Below, in pieces: positions 43,976-53,049 of a stretch of 64,000 nucleotides of DNA (its first letter is position 1; each line of letters begins with the position of its first letter). The stretch is from JANMES01 sp038329865 (GTDB lineage: Bacteria > Planctomycetota > Phycisphaerae > Tepidisphaerales > Tepidisphaeraceae): assembly GCA_038329865.1 (NCBI GenBank), contig JBBQNK010000013.1, forward strand, positions 30,445 through 94,444. Direction: 5' to 3'. The notes under the pieces are model-generated. The model worked only from the letters and a program-made list of their open reading frames with translations, had not been told where the DNA came from and made no database searches. Both the position numbers and the translations under genes were made by a program.

Positions 43976-44896
43976 TTATTGGAACAATGCACTGTGCATC
44001 AGGCCGTACACGGTCGGTCCGGCGAGGATGATGAACGTCGCCGGGAAGATGAACAGCACGAGCGGGAAGGTCATCTTGACCGACGCCTTGGCGGCCTGTT
44101 CTTCGGCGGCGTGCTGGCGGTTGACTCGCAGCGTGTCGGCGTGCACTCGCAGCGCCTGGGCGATGCTCGTGCCGAACCGGTCGGCCTGGATCAACATGCT
44201 GCTCAGCGAAATCAGCGCGTCGCAGCCGGTGCGGGTGCCCATGTTCTTGAGCGCGTCCATTCGCGGCAGGCCGACTCGCGTTTCCATGTGCGTGATGCCG
44301 AACTCTCGGCTGATGCACGGATGGGCGATCTGCATTTCCGTACCGACGCGCTGCATGGCAGCATCAACGGTGAGTCCTGCTTCGACGCAGACGACCATCA
44401 AATCCAGTGCGTCCGCCAGGCCATACGTCAGCTCCAGCTGATTTTTCTTGATCATCTGACGCAGCGCGAACGCCGGGATGAGGTACCCGACCAATCCGCC
44501 GATGGCGATGCCGCCGTAGAACTTGCCCATGTAGTAATCGAAGTACAGACCCAGCGCCGCCCCGCCGGCCATCATGATGACCTGCGTGCCCTTCATGACC
44601 TTACCGGCCGAAGCGGAGTAGATGCCGGCGCGCCCCATCTTGGAGCGGATGAGCCCCTGGCTCTCGCGCGTCTTAGGCATGAACGGCTCGGCCGCTGCCT
44701 GGCCGACTGCCTTGAGCATCGGCATGACTTTCATCTTCTCGTGGCTCTTCTCGATCTGGGCATCGCCGAAGCCGCGATCGACCAGGCGATTGCGCAGCTT
44801 GCCGGAATCCTTGTTCCCCACCATCATCTTGGAGACGAAGAATCCGACCAGCGCCACCGCGCCGAACACGCACGAGATTAAAATTGCTTCTTGCAT
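43976..44896 (-). CDS. tadC: Tad pilus inner-membrane platform protein TadC
   Basis: This 306-residue type II secretion F-domain protein has four hydrophobic segments (about 5-23, 100-145, 280-300). The central cytoplasmic T2SSF part contains YGLADALDLMVVCVEAGLTVDAAMQRV. The end is GPTVYGLMHSALFQ. With TadB it forms the membrane platform that couples the TadA ATPase to pilus assembly. It is 36 bases downstream of tadB on the same strand. Confidence 0.88.
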   Translation of the reverse strand: MQEAILISCVFGAVALVGFFVSKMMVGNKDSGKLRNRLVDRGFGDAQIEKSHEKMKVMPMLKAVGQAAAEPFMPKTRESQGLIRSKMGRAGIYSASAGKVMKGTQVIMMAGGAALGLYFDYYMGKFYGGIAIGGLVGYLIPAFALRQMIKKNQLELTYGLADALDLMVVCVEAGLTVDAAMQRVGTEMQIAHPCISREFGITHMETRVGLPRMDALKNMGTRTGCDALISLSSMLIQADRFGTSIAQALRVHADTLRVNRQHAAEEQAAKASVKMTFPLVLFIFPATFIILAGPTVYGLMHSALFQ

Positions 44897-44932
44897 GACT
44901 TAGTTCCTTTATCGGCTCGCGACGGGCCTTCC

Positions 44933-45895
44933 TTAGACTCGGACCGTCGTTACCTTTCGGATCGCGAACAAACCGAGCATCTGCAGCCCGAACGCCGTTC
45001 CCAGCATGTACAGGCCGGCCGTCGTGTGGAGCAGGATGTTGCCGTAATCCGGATTCAGAATGTTCACGATCACGAACATCACCGCCGGGAACGCCACCAG
45101 GATGTACCCGGTGAATCGCCCTTCGGCCGTCTTGGAGCGGACGTGCTGCATCAGGCGTATTCGCTGGCGGATCATGTCGGAGATATTCGTCAGCACTTCC
45201 GATAAATCGCCGCCCGTCTGCCGCTGGATCAGCACGGCCGTGACGAAGAACGCAAAGTCCGTGGACTCGATTCGCGAGGCCATGTCCTTGAACGCGTCTT
45301 CCAACGGCTGGCCGAGGCTGTGTGCGTCGTAGCTGCGGCGGAATTCATTGGCGAGCGGCTGCGGGAGCTCTTCGCCCATCATCTGCACGCCGGTGCTCAA
45401 GCTGTGACCGGCCCGCAGGACTCGGCTGAGGAAGTCGAGGGCTTCGGGCAACTGCATGGTCATCGCCCGCTGGCGACGGCTGCGCTTGCTGTTGAGCATG
45501 AAGAACGGCACGTACCCGCCGAACACGATGCCGACCACGATCATCCACACGTTGGCGAAGATGCAGGCGGAGATGCCGCCGCAGACAATCGCGCTGCCGA
45601 TAACCCAGAGCAGGAAAGTCTGCACTTTGGCTTCAGGATTAGCCTGGATGACTTTGCGGTGCAGGTTCTGAATGAACCGGTAGCTCGCCAGCCCCGCCGG
45701 CAGGCCGGTGGCTTCCATCTGGCGGGTGATCGAAAGCTGCATCGACGACGTCACCGACGCCTTGGCTTCAGCGCTCAGACGTTCGGCAAGCCGCTTCTTT
45801 TCCTTCCGCTCCGGATCAGACGTCATGGCGACGAACGCCCAGACGGCCAACCCCACGGCGGCGGCGACGACAACAGGTATGAGTAATGTTTCCAT
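44933..45895 (-). CDS. tadB: Tad pilus inner-membrane platform protein TadB
   Basis: This 320-residue T2SSF-domain protein has helices at about 5-24, 95-130 and two near the C-terminus (about 265-310). LPEALDFLSRVLRAGHSLSTGVQMM and FAFFVTAVLIQRQTGGDLSEVL are typical. It partners TadC in the assembly platform. The charged linker DPERKEKKRLAERL after the first helix is usual for TadB. Confidence 0.88.
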   Translation of the reverse strand: METLLIPVVVAAAVGLAVWAFVAMTSDPERKEKKRLAERLSAEAKASVTSSMQLSITRQMEATGLPAGLASYRFIQNLHRKVIQANPEAKVQTFLLWVIGSAIVCGGISACIFANVWMIVVGIVFGGYVPFFMLNSKRSRRQRAMTMQLPEALDFLSRVLRAGHSLSTGVQMMGEELPQPLANEFRRSYDAHSLGQPLEDAFKDMASRIESTDFAFFVTAVLIQRQTGGDLSEVLTNISDMIRQRIRLMQHVRSKTAEGRFTGYILVAFPAVMFVIVNILNPDYGNILLHTTAGLYMLGTAFGLQMLGLFAIRKVTTVRV

Positions 45896-45928
45896 GTTCG
45901 GTCTTTCGTTGATTACTTATTCGCTGCC

Positions 45929-47353
45929 TTATTCAATCACTCGGCGAAGGAACAGATCGCTCGGCAGCGCGATTCCGCGGTGCTCGATCCGGTCCGCACA
46001 GCGCGGGCGGATGCCGCACGCGATGAACCGCCCGCTCGCGTGGCCGTTCTCGTCCACGCCGCCCTGCTCGAACTGGAACAGGTCGTGCATCTGAAGGTTG
46101 TCCCCTTCCATGCCGGTGATTTCGCTCACCGCCGTCACTTTTCGCTTGCCGCCGGTCAATCGCTTGGCCTGCACGACGATGTTGATCGCGCTGGCGATCT
46201 GCGTTCGCAAAGCCTTGGGCGGAATATCAAAGCCCGACATCGCGATCATGACTTCGAGTCGGCCGATCGCGTCACGCGTGTTGTTCGCGTGAACCGTGGT
46301 CATCGATCCTTCGTGGCCGGTGTTCATCGCCTGCAGCATATCCAGCGCTTCGCCGCCTCGGCATTCGCCGATGATCACGCGATCCGGACGCATACGCAGA
46401 CAGTTCTTGACGAGTTCGCGCTGGCCGACTTCGCCTTTGCCTTCGATGTTGCTCGGGCGCGTTTCCAGTCGCACCACGTGCGGCTGCTGGAGCTGAAGTT
46501 CAGCCGCGTCTTCGATCGTGATCACGCGCTCATCCGCGGGGATGTATCGCGAAAGACAGTTAAGCAGCGTGGTTTTGCCCGAGCCGGTACCGCCGCTGAT
46601 GAGAATGTTGCACCGCGCCTGCACGGCGGCGGAAAGGAAGTCCATCACGCAGGCGGGGAACGCGCCGTGGCGGATCAAATCTTCCAGCTGCAGCGGCTTG
46701 GAACCGAAGCGACGAATGCTCATCGCCGGCCCGTCCAGCGCCAACGGCGGGATGATCGCGTTCACGCGGGAGCCGTCCTGCAGACGGGCGTCGACCATCG
46801 GGCTGGTTTCATCGACGCGCCGGCCGACCTGGGCCACGATGCGGTCGATGATCTGCCGAAGGTGAAGATTGTCGCGGAACCGCACTTCCGCCAGCTCCAG
46901 CCGGCCGCGTTTTTCAACGTAGATGCGGTCGAAGCGGTTGACGAGAATATCGCTGATGAGCGGATCCTTCAGGAGCGTTTCGAGCGGCCCGAGGCCGAAC
47001 GTCTCGTCCATGACGTCGTCCATCAGCTTTTCCTGCTCGGTGGCATTCAGCAGGGATTTTTCGCTCTGGCAGAGGTCGCGGATGAGCGTTCGCACTTCGC
47101 TGCGAACGACATCGGGCGGCAGTGTTTTAAGATTTTGAACGTCCAGGCGTTCCACCAGCTGCTGGTGGATGCGGACTTTCATCTGGTTGAACTGGATCTG
47201 CCGGTCCGTCAGCTGCAGCGCCTGATGGCTGACGATGGGCGGCGCCGGACGCGCCGTGGTTTTATTGCCGGCAATGATGCCCGGCATAGTCGACGCGGCC
47301 TGGGCGGCCTGCTCGATCGTCGCTTGCGAACTTGTTCGTGTGAACAATCCCAT
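45929..47353 (-). CDS. tadA: Tad pilus assembly ATPase TadA/CpaF
   Basis: This 474-residue secretion ATPase has a Walker A GGTGSGKTTLLN at about 265-276, an Asp box ERVITIEDAAELQL, Walker B-like PDRVIIGECRGGEALDML, and the MNTGHEGSMTTVHAN His box. The N-terminal domain (100-230) contains RFDRIYVEKRGRLELA, typical of the CpaF group. It powers pilin extrusion (and in some Tad systems retraction) from the cytoplasmic face of TadB/TadC. Confidence 0.93.
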   Translation of the reverse strand: MGLFTRTSSQATIEQAAQAASTMPGIIAGNKTTARPAPPIVSHQALQLTDRQIQFNQMKVRIHQQLVERLDVQNLKTLPPDVVRSEVRTLIRDLCQSEKSLLNATEQEKLMDDVMDETFGLGPLETLLKDPLISDILVNRFDRIYVEKRGRLELAEVRFRDNLHLRQIIDRIVAQVGRRVDETSPMVDARLQDGSRVNAIIPPLALDGPAMSIRRFGSKPLQLEDLIRHGAFPACVMDFLSAAVQARCNILISGGTGSGKTTLLNCLSRYIPADERVITIEDAAELQLQQPHVVRLETRPSNIEGKGEVGQRELVKNCLRMRPDRVIIGECRGGEALDMLQAMNTGHEGSMTTVHANNTRDAIGRLEVMIAMSGFDIPPKALRTQIASAINIVVQAKRLTGGKRKVTAVSEITGMEGDNLQMHDLFQFEQGGVDENGHASGRFIACGIRPRCADRIEHRGIALPSDLFLRRVIE

Positions 47354-47380
47354 TTCAATACATCCTTGCAGTTCGTTTCG

Positions 47381-48514
47381 TTACGCCGCCAGCTTGGTGC
47401 TGGCATTAAGCGTTCCCGCCAGGCCGCAGAGGCTCGTGCTGATCTCCGCCTTCGGAGCTCGCAGAACCACCGGCTCGCCGAAGTTGATCGCGCTGATCGC
47501 GTTCTTGAAGTCGTTCGGAACCATCCAGGCGATCTTGAGGCCAAGTGCCCGCTCGACTTCATCCGGCTCGATGTCCCAACCCTTTTTCTTCTCAAACCGG
47601 TTCACCACCAGCTTGATTTTGCTGCTCTCGATGCCCATCCGGCGAAGCGCGCCGACGAACCGCTCGGCATTTTTCGCACTGGGCACGTTCAGCTGCATGA
47701 TGATCAGATTCGTATCCGCCGCCGCGATGGCGGTGGAGTAGATCGGGTCGATGCTCATCTGCGAATCGAGCACGACGTAATCGAAGACGCGGCCGAGCAC
47801 ACCGATCAGCCGGTGAAAGCCGGTGTTGGTGACGCGTTGCGTGTCTTCGGGCAATTCCGGCCGAGCCAGAATCGCCAGGCCGCTGGCCTTGTGCATCGTC
47901 AGGGCGTTGTCGAGCAGCTGCTTGTCGAGCTTCTCGGCCGAGTCCATCACGTCGGCGATCGTGTATCGCGGACGCGTGTCGAAATATCCAGCGACTCCGC
48001 CGCGGGCTAAATCCATATCGATCAGGCACGCCTTGGCCGTGCTCGCCAGTGAGGCGGCCACGTTGCAGGCGATCGTCGTCGATCCGCATCCGCCGATGGT
48101 CGGGATCACATTGATAACCTTGGCCTTCTTGCCCATGCCGTTCATCGAGGCGACCCGTTCGATCGCGTTGATGAATTTTTCCGGCGACATCGGCAGCGGG
48201 ATGAATTCCTTCACCCCGAGGTGCATCGCCTCCATCAGCAGGTTCGGATCGAGCATCTGGCTCATCACGAAGAAGCTGACGTTGGGATACTGCCGCGGCA
48301 GGTTGCCAATACGCTTGAGGTTTTCGTTCGCCCCGGGGTCGAGATTCAGGATGCACAGTTGCGGTGCATCACTGCGTCCCAGGACCGAGGCGAGTTGATC
48401 GACCGTCGGCAACTGGGCAACCGCATTCACGCCGTGCTGGCCGAGAAAGGTTGCCAGTTCCTGCCGGTTGGCAGGATCGGCGTCGATGATCACACTGGTC
48501 AGTTGCACGTACAT
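47381..48514 (-). CDS. tadZ: Tad pilus localisation protein TadZ/CpaE
   Basis: This 377-residue protein has a receiver-like N-terminal domain (1-125) and a MinD/ParA-like ATPase domain. The P-loop reads GGCGSTT (141-147), lacking the invariant Lys of standard Walker A, as in TadZ atypical ATPases. ACLIDMDLARGGVAGYFDTRP follows as the Walker A' and switch region. It recruits the apparatus to a pole or site. Start ATG with AGGGAAACAG upstream. Confidence 0.88.
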   Translation of the reverse strand: MYVQLTSVIIDADPANRQELATFLGQHGVNAVAQLPTVDQLASVLGRSDAPQLCILNLDPGANENLKRIGNLPRQYPNVSFFVMSQMLDPNLLMEAMHLGVKEFIPLPMSPEKFINAIERVASMNGMGKKAKVINVIPTIGGCGSTTIACNVAASLASTAKACLIDMDLARGGVAGYFDTRPRYTIADVMDSAEKLDKQLLDNALTMHKASGLAILARPELPEDTQRVTNTGFHRLIGVLGRVFDYVVLDSQMSIDPIYSTAIAAADTNLIIMQLNVPSAKNAERFVGALRRMGIESSKIKLVVNRFEKKKGWDIEPDEVERALGLKIAWMVPNDFKNAISAINFGEPVVLRAPKAEISTSLCGLAGTLNASTKLAA

Positions 48515-48567
48515 GGGCCTGTTTCCCTGGGTTTCCTAACTTCCCTCTTCCGAATCACCCATCGACA

Positions 48568-50151
48568 TTATTTGCCAGTGGCTTTGGTCGTCGGGCGAAC
48601 CGGTGCCGGGGCGGGCTTGGCCGCCGGAGTGGCGGGCGTTACCACCGTGGTTTTCGGCGATTCCACCGGACCGGCGATCGGCGTGGCCGGGGTGAAGCCG
48701 TAGCTTCCCTGGAACCGCGCGGGCTGGCCCGTCTTCACCGGCTTCTTGTCGGCAGGCACTTCGCCGCCAAGGTCACGCAGCCAGAACAGATCGGCTTCGG
48801 TCGGAATACGCCACTTCTCGCCCGGCAGCGCCGGGACCTGGTCGGGATTCATCCCGCCCACGAGCTTCGGCGTGACGAGCACAACCAGTTCGGTCTCTTT
48901 CCGCTGATAGCTGGTCGAACGGAACAGCGCTCCGAGGACCGGAATATCACCGAGCAACGGCGTGACGTCGGCGGAGGTCGAAATCGTGTTGTTCAACAGA
49001 CCGGCCAACGCGAGCGTCTGACCTTCCTTGAGTTCAACCGTCGTGTTCAGGTTACGCTTGGTGAGCGCCGGGATCTTGAACCCGTTGAGCGTGACGGCGT
49101 TGCTAAAATCCAGATCAGACACTTCCGGCGCACACTTCAGACGAATGCGGCCGTCACCCAGCACGATCGGCACGAACTTCAGACCGACGCCGAACTGCTT
49201 GTATTCGATGGTGATCGTGGTTCCGCCCGTGCTGCTGGCCTGCGGGACCGGGACCGGGAACTCGCCACCGGCCAGGAAGCTGGCTTCCTGACCGCTGATG
49301 GCGGTGAGATTCGGTTCAGCCAGCACGCGGAGAAGGTTGTTCGTCCGCAAGGCGCTGATGAACATTTCGAATTGGGTAGAGCCGAGCGTGGTGGCTCCGA
49401 AAACCGTTGCGCTGGACGGGACGGCCGTATCCGGCGTACCCGCGGCGAGTCCGCCGAGCGGCGAACCCGCTGCACCCGTGCCGACGCCGAGACGGAACTT
49501 GCCGTCGGTGCCGAACATGTTGAATCCGAGCGAGGACGAAGCCGTCCGCGATACTTCCGCGAACCGCACCTGCAGCATGACCTGCTGCCCGCCGGCCACT
49601 TCAAGGAAGTTGAGCACTTTCGCGCCCTGGGTTCCGTAAGGAGCCGCGAGCGCGCCCGCCTGGTCGGCGGCTTCAAGGTTCGGAGCGCGGCCCTTGAGCA
49701 TGATCGAGCCGTTCACGGCCGTCGCTTCGATCTTGCTGTTCGGGAACTGTGTCTTGAAAAGTTCGTTGAGGGAAACGAGGTCGAAATCGACGACCACTTC
49801 AACCAGCTGTGCCTTGTCGTTGTCGTCCCAGAGAATCAGCTGGGTCGAGCCCGGCTTCTTCGCGGTGACGAGAACGCTCGACGGGGCGATCGGGTTGACG
49901 TCGGCGATTTCCGGCTGGGCGACGTTGACGCGCTTGTACGGCGTCTTGGTCGTCAGCACCTGGCTGCGGTTCACCACCAGGTGGATGCGGCCGTCATTGC
50001 CGATGCCGTCGGTGATGTACGCCGGCCCGGAAGGCTGCGTCGTCTGGGCGGCTGCGGGAGCAGCGAACCCGAACAGGCCGATCGTTCCGGCCAGGATCGC
50101 CGTGGCGATCGTCTGACGCACTGAAAATCCGTTTACATGGTTGCGTTTCAT
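48568..50151 (-). CDS. rcpA: Tad outer-membrane secretin RcpA/CpaC
   Basis: This 527-residue protein has a signal peptide (1-35), then a secretin N-terminal domain with VLTTKTPYKRVNVAQPEIADV and a BON-type region (105-170). The secretin core (about 250-430) includes FLAGGEFPVPVP, GVGLKFVPIVLGDGRIRLK and TELVVLVTPKLV. It should form the multimeric outer-membrane pore through which the Flp pilus passes. The C-terminus is Pro/Ala/Thr-rich (PATPAAKPAPAPVRPTTK), in line with other secreted proteins here. Confidence 0.9.
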   Translation of the reverse strand: MKRNHVNGFSVRQTIATAILAGTIGLFGFAAPAAAQTTQPSGPAYITDGIGNDGRIHLVVNRSQVLTTKTPYKRVNVAQPEIADVNPIAPSSVLVTAKKPGSTQLILWDDNDKAQLVEVVVDFDLVSLNELFKTQFPNSKIEATAVNGSIMLKGRAPNLEAADQAGALAAPYGTQGAKVLNFLEVAGGQQVMLQVRFAEVSRTASSSLGFNMFGTDGKFRLGVGTGAAGSPLGGLAAGTPDTAVPSSATVFGATTLGSTQFEMFISALRTNNLLRVLAEPNLTAISGQEASFLAGGEFPVPVPQASSTGGTTITIEYKQFGVGLKFVPIVLGDGRIRLKCAPEVSDLDFSNAVTLNGFKIPALTKRNLNTTVELKEGQTLALAGLLNNTISTSADVTPLLGDIPVLGALFRSTSYQRKETELVVLVTPKLVGGMNPDQVPALPGEKWRIPTEADLFWLRDLGGEVPADKKPVKTGQPARFQGSYGFTPATPIAGPVESPKTTVVTPATPAAKPAPAPVRPTTKATGK

Positions 50152-50225
50152 GGGCGTTGCCCTCGTGTTGAGAGTTGCTCTCTTTGAAGAGAGATGGTTT
50201 CGGGTTCGTAATCCCTTACGGGTTG

Positions 50226-51218
50226 TTATTTGCTGCTGCCGGTGTCAATGACTTCCTTGGTCGGCATATCGATCATCAGATCGTGGCCCTTCGGGACCGG
50301 GACTTCGAAGGTCGTGGTGCTTTCAGTCCCGTTGCGAATGACCGTGACCTTGCGCTGAATCGTGCGCGGCATGCCTTCGAACGGATCGGTCGACACCTGC
50401 TTGACCGGTGCTTCGACTTCGCTCGGCTGAGTCGTCGACGGCGACGGCTTGGCGCTCTTGGCGATCGCCTGCAGCGTCCGCATGAAGTTTTCCTTGTCTT
50501 CACCGCCGGTCAGGATTTCCATCAGGCTGGCGCCCTTGGAAGCGACAGCGCCGAGGTCCTTACCGCTCCGGAGAACCAGGCGCGGGCGACCGCTGTAGGT
50601 CGCGAGTTCGACGCGCTCGGCATCTTTCGGGGTAGCCAGGAGCGTCACGCTCTTGAACGTGTCCTTCTGGTTCGGATCTTCGTTGGTGGCCGACATGCGC
50701 GACCCGACGGCGAGAACCTTGAGGTTCTGCACGATCGTGCGGGAGACGGTGTCGTGGTTGGTGTCGTCACGGAAGGAGCCGACGACGTCGACGGTCATTC
50801 CCGGAGCGACGAGGTTCGCCACGCCGGTGAATTCGTTGACTTCGATCGTCACCGCCCGCATGCCCTGCGGCACCAAGGCTTGCAGGCCGATGCCCGAGCC
50901 CTTCGGAGCGAGCAGACGTTCGTCGATCGGCTGACCCTGGACGAGCGGCTGCGAGGAGACGCGGTCCATCAGGTCGTTGACCGACGTGTACGTGTGGGGC
51001 GGCGCGGTCGTGCCAGGCATGGGAGCGAGCGTCAAGTTCTCTTTAGTCAGCGTAGCGCCCGGCGGCAGATCGCCGCGGGAGACGACCACCTGAACAAAGT
51101 TGCTCGGCCCTTCGGCGGTTCCGGTCTTCTTGCCGGCAATCACGTCGTGCGTGAGTTTTGCGGCGACCAGGGCCAAACCAACTGCAAGAACCAGCGGGAT
51201 CCATGTTTTCCAGTTCAT
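50226..51218 (-). CDS. cpaB: Tad pilus assembly protein CpaB/RcpC
   Basis: I start at the third possible start codon (ATG 51218), six bases after a GGAG; the upstream TTG and ATG would place the GGAG too close. This gives about 330 residues. A transmembrane helix (about 5-22) is followed by an SAF domain (VVVSRGDLPPGATLTKENL) and the CpaB core GMRAVTIEVNEFTGVANLVAPGMTVDVVGSF. An STTQPS linker lies near residue 270. CpaB spans the periplasm next to the secretin. Confidence 0.88.
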   Translation of the reverse strand: MNWKTWIPLVLAVGLALVAAKLTHDVIAGKKTGTAEGPSNFVQVVVSRGDLPPGATLTKENLTLAPMPGTTAPPHTYTSVNDLMDRVSSQPLVQGQPIDERLLAPKGSGIGLQALVPQGMRAVTIEVNEFTGVANLVAPGMTVDVVGSFRDDTNHDTVSRTIVQNLKVLAVGSRMSATNEDPNQKDTFKSVTLLATPKDAERVELATYSGRPRLVLRSGKDLGAVASKGASLMEILTGGEDKENFMRTLQAIAKSAKPSPSTTQPSEVEAPVKQVSTDPFEGMPRTIQRKVTVIRNGTESTTTFEVPVPKGHDLMIDMPTKEVIDTGSSK

Positions 51219-51382
51219 ATTCATCTCCAAGTGACGGCCCGCATCAGCGGGACTCTGTTGTTCTGCTCATCGACCGCACAACCTGGGGGGTTTAGATAAT
51301 GCGTGCCGAATATGCAGAAAAGTTTTACCAGACGTTGCACACCCACCCTTTTGCGTCGCGATTGGAGTCGCGATCCGAAAGG

Positions 51383-51408
51383 AAAACCCCGGTGTTACCC
51401 GGGGTTTT
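51383..51408 (-). terminator. Terminator between tadE and cpaB
   Basis: A perfect 10-bp stem, AAAACCCCGG with CCGGGGTTTT, and a 6-base loop. T runs occur on both sides, so it can work in either direction. It lies after tadE and before the start of cpaB, which should separate the pilin-tadV-tadE transcript from the assembly genes or reduce read-through. Confidence 0.82.
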
Positions 51409-51435
51409 GTAAGTCTTATTGGTACCGAGCCGCCG

Positions 51436-51873
51436 CTACTCTTTTCGCATCACGGCGACGGTTGAAACTGTTTTATTCACTGGAATTCGGGAGAAAAAAG
51501 ACAGGCCCAGCCCGTTGCCCCAGTTGTAGTTCAGCGTAATGGAGATGGCCGTGCCCGAAGTCGCCGCGGAAATGCTCGCCGGCGAAGTTGTAACCGTGCA
51601 GGTGTTCTTGAGTCCCGCGAGGTTGAGCACATTGGTGACCGCCGTGCTCACGTCAGTGTTCGTCGCACCGCTGATGATGCCGGCTCGAGCGCCTTCGCGT
51701 GCGGCGCCGACGAGCTGGTTCTTCGTATATAGATAGTAGCCCCAGTCGATGCTGCCGAACGTGATGTAGAGCAGAACCATCAGCGTAATGCCGAGTTCCA
51801 GCGTGGCCGAGCCGCGACGGCCCAGGTGCTTCTCGAACAGGTGTCGACGACGCTTGGTTGTTTTGATGTTCAT
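51436..51873 (-). CDS. tadE: Pilus assembly protein TadE-like (pseudopilin)
   Basis: This protein has about 145 residues, starting at ATG 51873 behind GGAGG and overlapping the tadV stop by four bases. A basic N-terminus (KTTKRRRHLFEKHLGRRG) leads into SATLELGITLMVLLYITFGSIDWG, the TadE-family helix with the conserved Glu five residues after the cleavage site. A Thr/Ser-rich beta domain follows. It is probably processed by the adjacent peptidase and acts as a minor pilin. Confidence 0.85.
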   Translation of the reverse strand: MNIKTTKRRRHLFEKHLGRRGSATLELGITLMVLLYITFGSIDWGYYLYTKNQLVGAAREGARAGIISGATNTDVSTAVTNVLNLAGLKNTCTVTTSPASISAATSGTAISITLNYNWGNGLGLSFFSRIPVNKTVSTVAVMRKE

Positions 51874-52424
51874 TGCAAACCTCCGTGCCATCGCAAGCCC
51901 AGTACGAGCAGCGTGGCCAAAAGTACCGGCACCGCGTAAGGGAGAGGCCGATCGACGCTCCGGCATTCCTTGCCCGTCGCGGCGACATGATCCACCCCGA
52001 CTTCGCCGACATGGACCAAGTTGATCACGACCATCGTCGTGTTACGCGCCAGGACCTTCATCCGGCCCTGCGACGTCGCCTGGATCAAAACGATCACCAT
52101 TCCGATGATCGCTTCGACCAGAAAGATGAGAAGTACCGTTTCCGGTCCGACCCATGCACCAACGGCCGATAAAAATTTCACGTCGCCTCCGCCCATCGCA
52201 TCCATTGCGAAAAGTACGAAGGTCAATCCGAAACCCGCCAGCAGACCCAGCACCGAATACATCGGCGTAACCAGATGGCCGGGTAAGAAGCTGTTGGTCA
52301 GGCCGGCGACCAGCAGCGGAATCGACAACCAGTTCGGAATCCGTCGGCTTTTGGCATCGATGCAGGCGGCCAGCAGCATGAATGCCACCAGCGGTGCCGC
52401 CGTCAGTAGATGCAGAGTCGACAT
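51870..52424 (-). CDS. tadV: Prepilin peptidase TadV/CpaA (A24)
   Basis: I start at ATG 52424, six bases after GGGAG; upstream in-frame ATGs overlap the pilin stop. About 184 residues with about six hydrophobic helices. Catalytic Asp residues lie in ACIDAKSRRIPN (about 20-31) and in GGGDVKFLSAVGAWVG. It cleaves the Flp and TadE leaders at the cytoplasmic face of the membrane. Confidence 0.88.
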   Translation of the reverse strand: MSTLHLLTAAPLVAFMLLAACIDAKSRRIPNWLSIPLLVAGLTNSFLPGHLVTPMYSVLGLLAGFGLTFVLFAMDAMGGGDVKFLSAVGAWVGPETVLLIFLVEAIIGMVIVLIQATSQGRMKVLARNTTMVVINLVHVGEVGVDHVAATGKECRSVDRPLPYAVPVLLATLLVLGLRWHGGLQ

Positions 52425-52438
52425 GGCGTCTCCCGTCA

Positions 52439-52609
52439 TTACAGCGAGCTGTTGACGCTCGTCCATCGGGCCAGGACCTTCGTCCCGACGCTACCGATGA
52501 TGGCGATGCAGGCGACGATGATCAGTCCCATAATCAGGGCGTATTCGATCGTCTCACCGCCGGTTTCGTCCTTCCAGAGTTGCCGGAAAGAGGATTTCAA
52601 AGCTTTCAT
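52439..52609 (-). CDS. flp: Flp-type prepilin 1
   Basis: This 56-residue Flp pilin starts at ATG 52609 behind GGAG. The processing site is ETGG-ETIEYALI, with cleavage between the two Gly so that Glu-Tyr fall at +5/+6. A single hydrophobic helix (MGLIIVACIAIIGSVG) follows, then TKVLARWTSVNSSL. It is a close relative of the second pilin upstream; their C-terminal 14 residues are nearly identical. Confidence 0.9.
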   Translation of the reverse strand: MKALKSSFRQLWKDETGGETIEYALIMGLIIVACIAIIGSVGTKVLARWTSVNSSL

Positions 52610-52878
52610 GACTACTCCAGAAAGCAGAAACATTGACTGAATGGTCCAGGGTCATCGAAACGTGGTCAGCGAAACCACTGGGCCCGGGCCGAACGATTGA
52701 TTCGTTGCGGCCGCGGGCCCCGAGGTTCGATGACAGGTCCCCGCATGAACCGGCTACCTGCCCTCTGAGTATTACCTCGAGGCCGGTGAGCCAGACACCC
52801 GCGATGGATACCGCCCTGCTTCCAGCAAAGGCGTTGGTGTATCCGGCGGGCGGTTCGCTCGTCGCGAACCGACTCGAC

Positions 52879-53049
52879 TTACAGCGAGCTGTTAAGCGAG
52901 GTCCAGCGAGCCAGCACCTTCGTGCCGACGGCCGTGATGACCGCAATGGCGGCAACCACGATCAGACCCGCGATCAGGGCGTATTCCAGCACTTCGCCAC
53001 CCTGCTCGTCCTTAACCAACTTCACGACCAAATTCTTAATCGCCTTCAT
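52879..53049 (-). CDS. flp: Flp-type prepilin 2
   Basis: This is a 56-residue reading frame, shorter than common gene-calling limits, preceded by AGGAG. It has EQGG-EVLEYALI at the processing site, the hydrophobic helix AGLIVVAAIAVITAVG and the same end TKVLARWTSLNSSL. It lies first in the locus, about 270 bases ahead of the other pilin, and is probably the most highly expressed gene. The duplication gives two related major-pilin candidates. Confidence 0.9.
   Translation of the reverse strand: MKAIKNLVVKLVKDEQGGEVLEYALIAGLIVVAAIAVITAVGTKVLARWTSLNSSL

Noticed and set aside
45980..48010. A 676-residue plus-strand reading frame opposite tadA and tadZ
   Set aside because: Composition (Arg/His/Val/Asp-rich) is that of an antisense shadow in GC-rich DNA, and the minus strand carries recognised Tad proteins.
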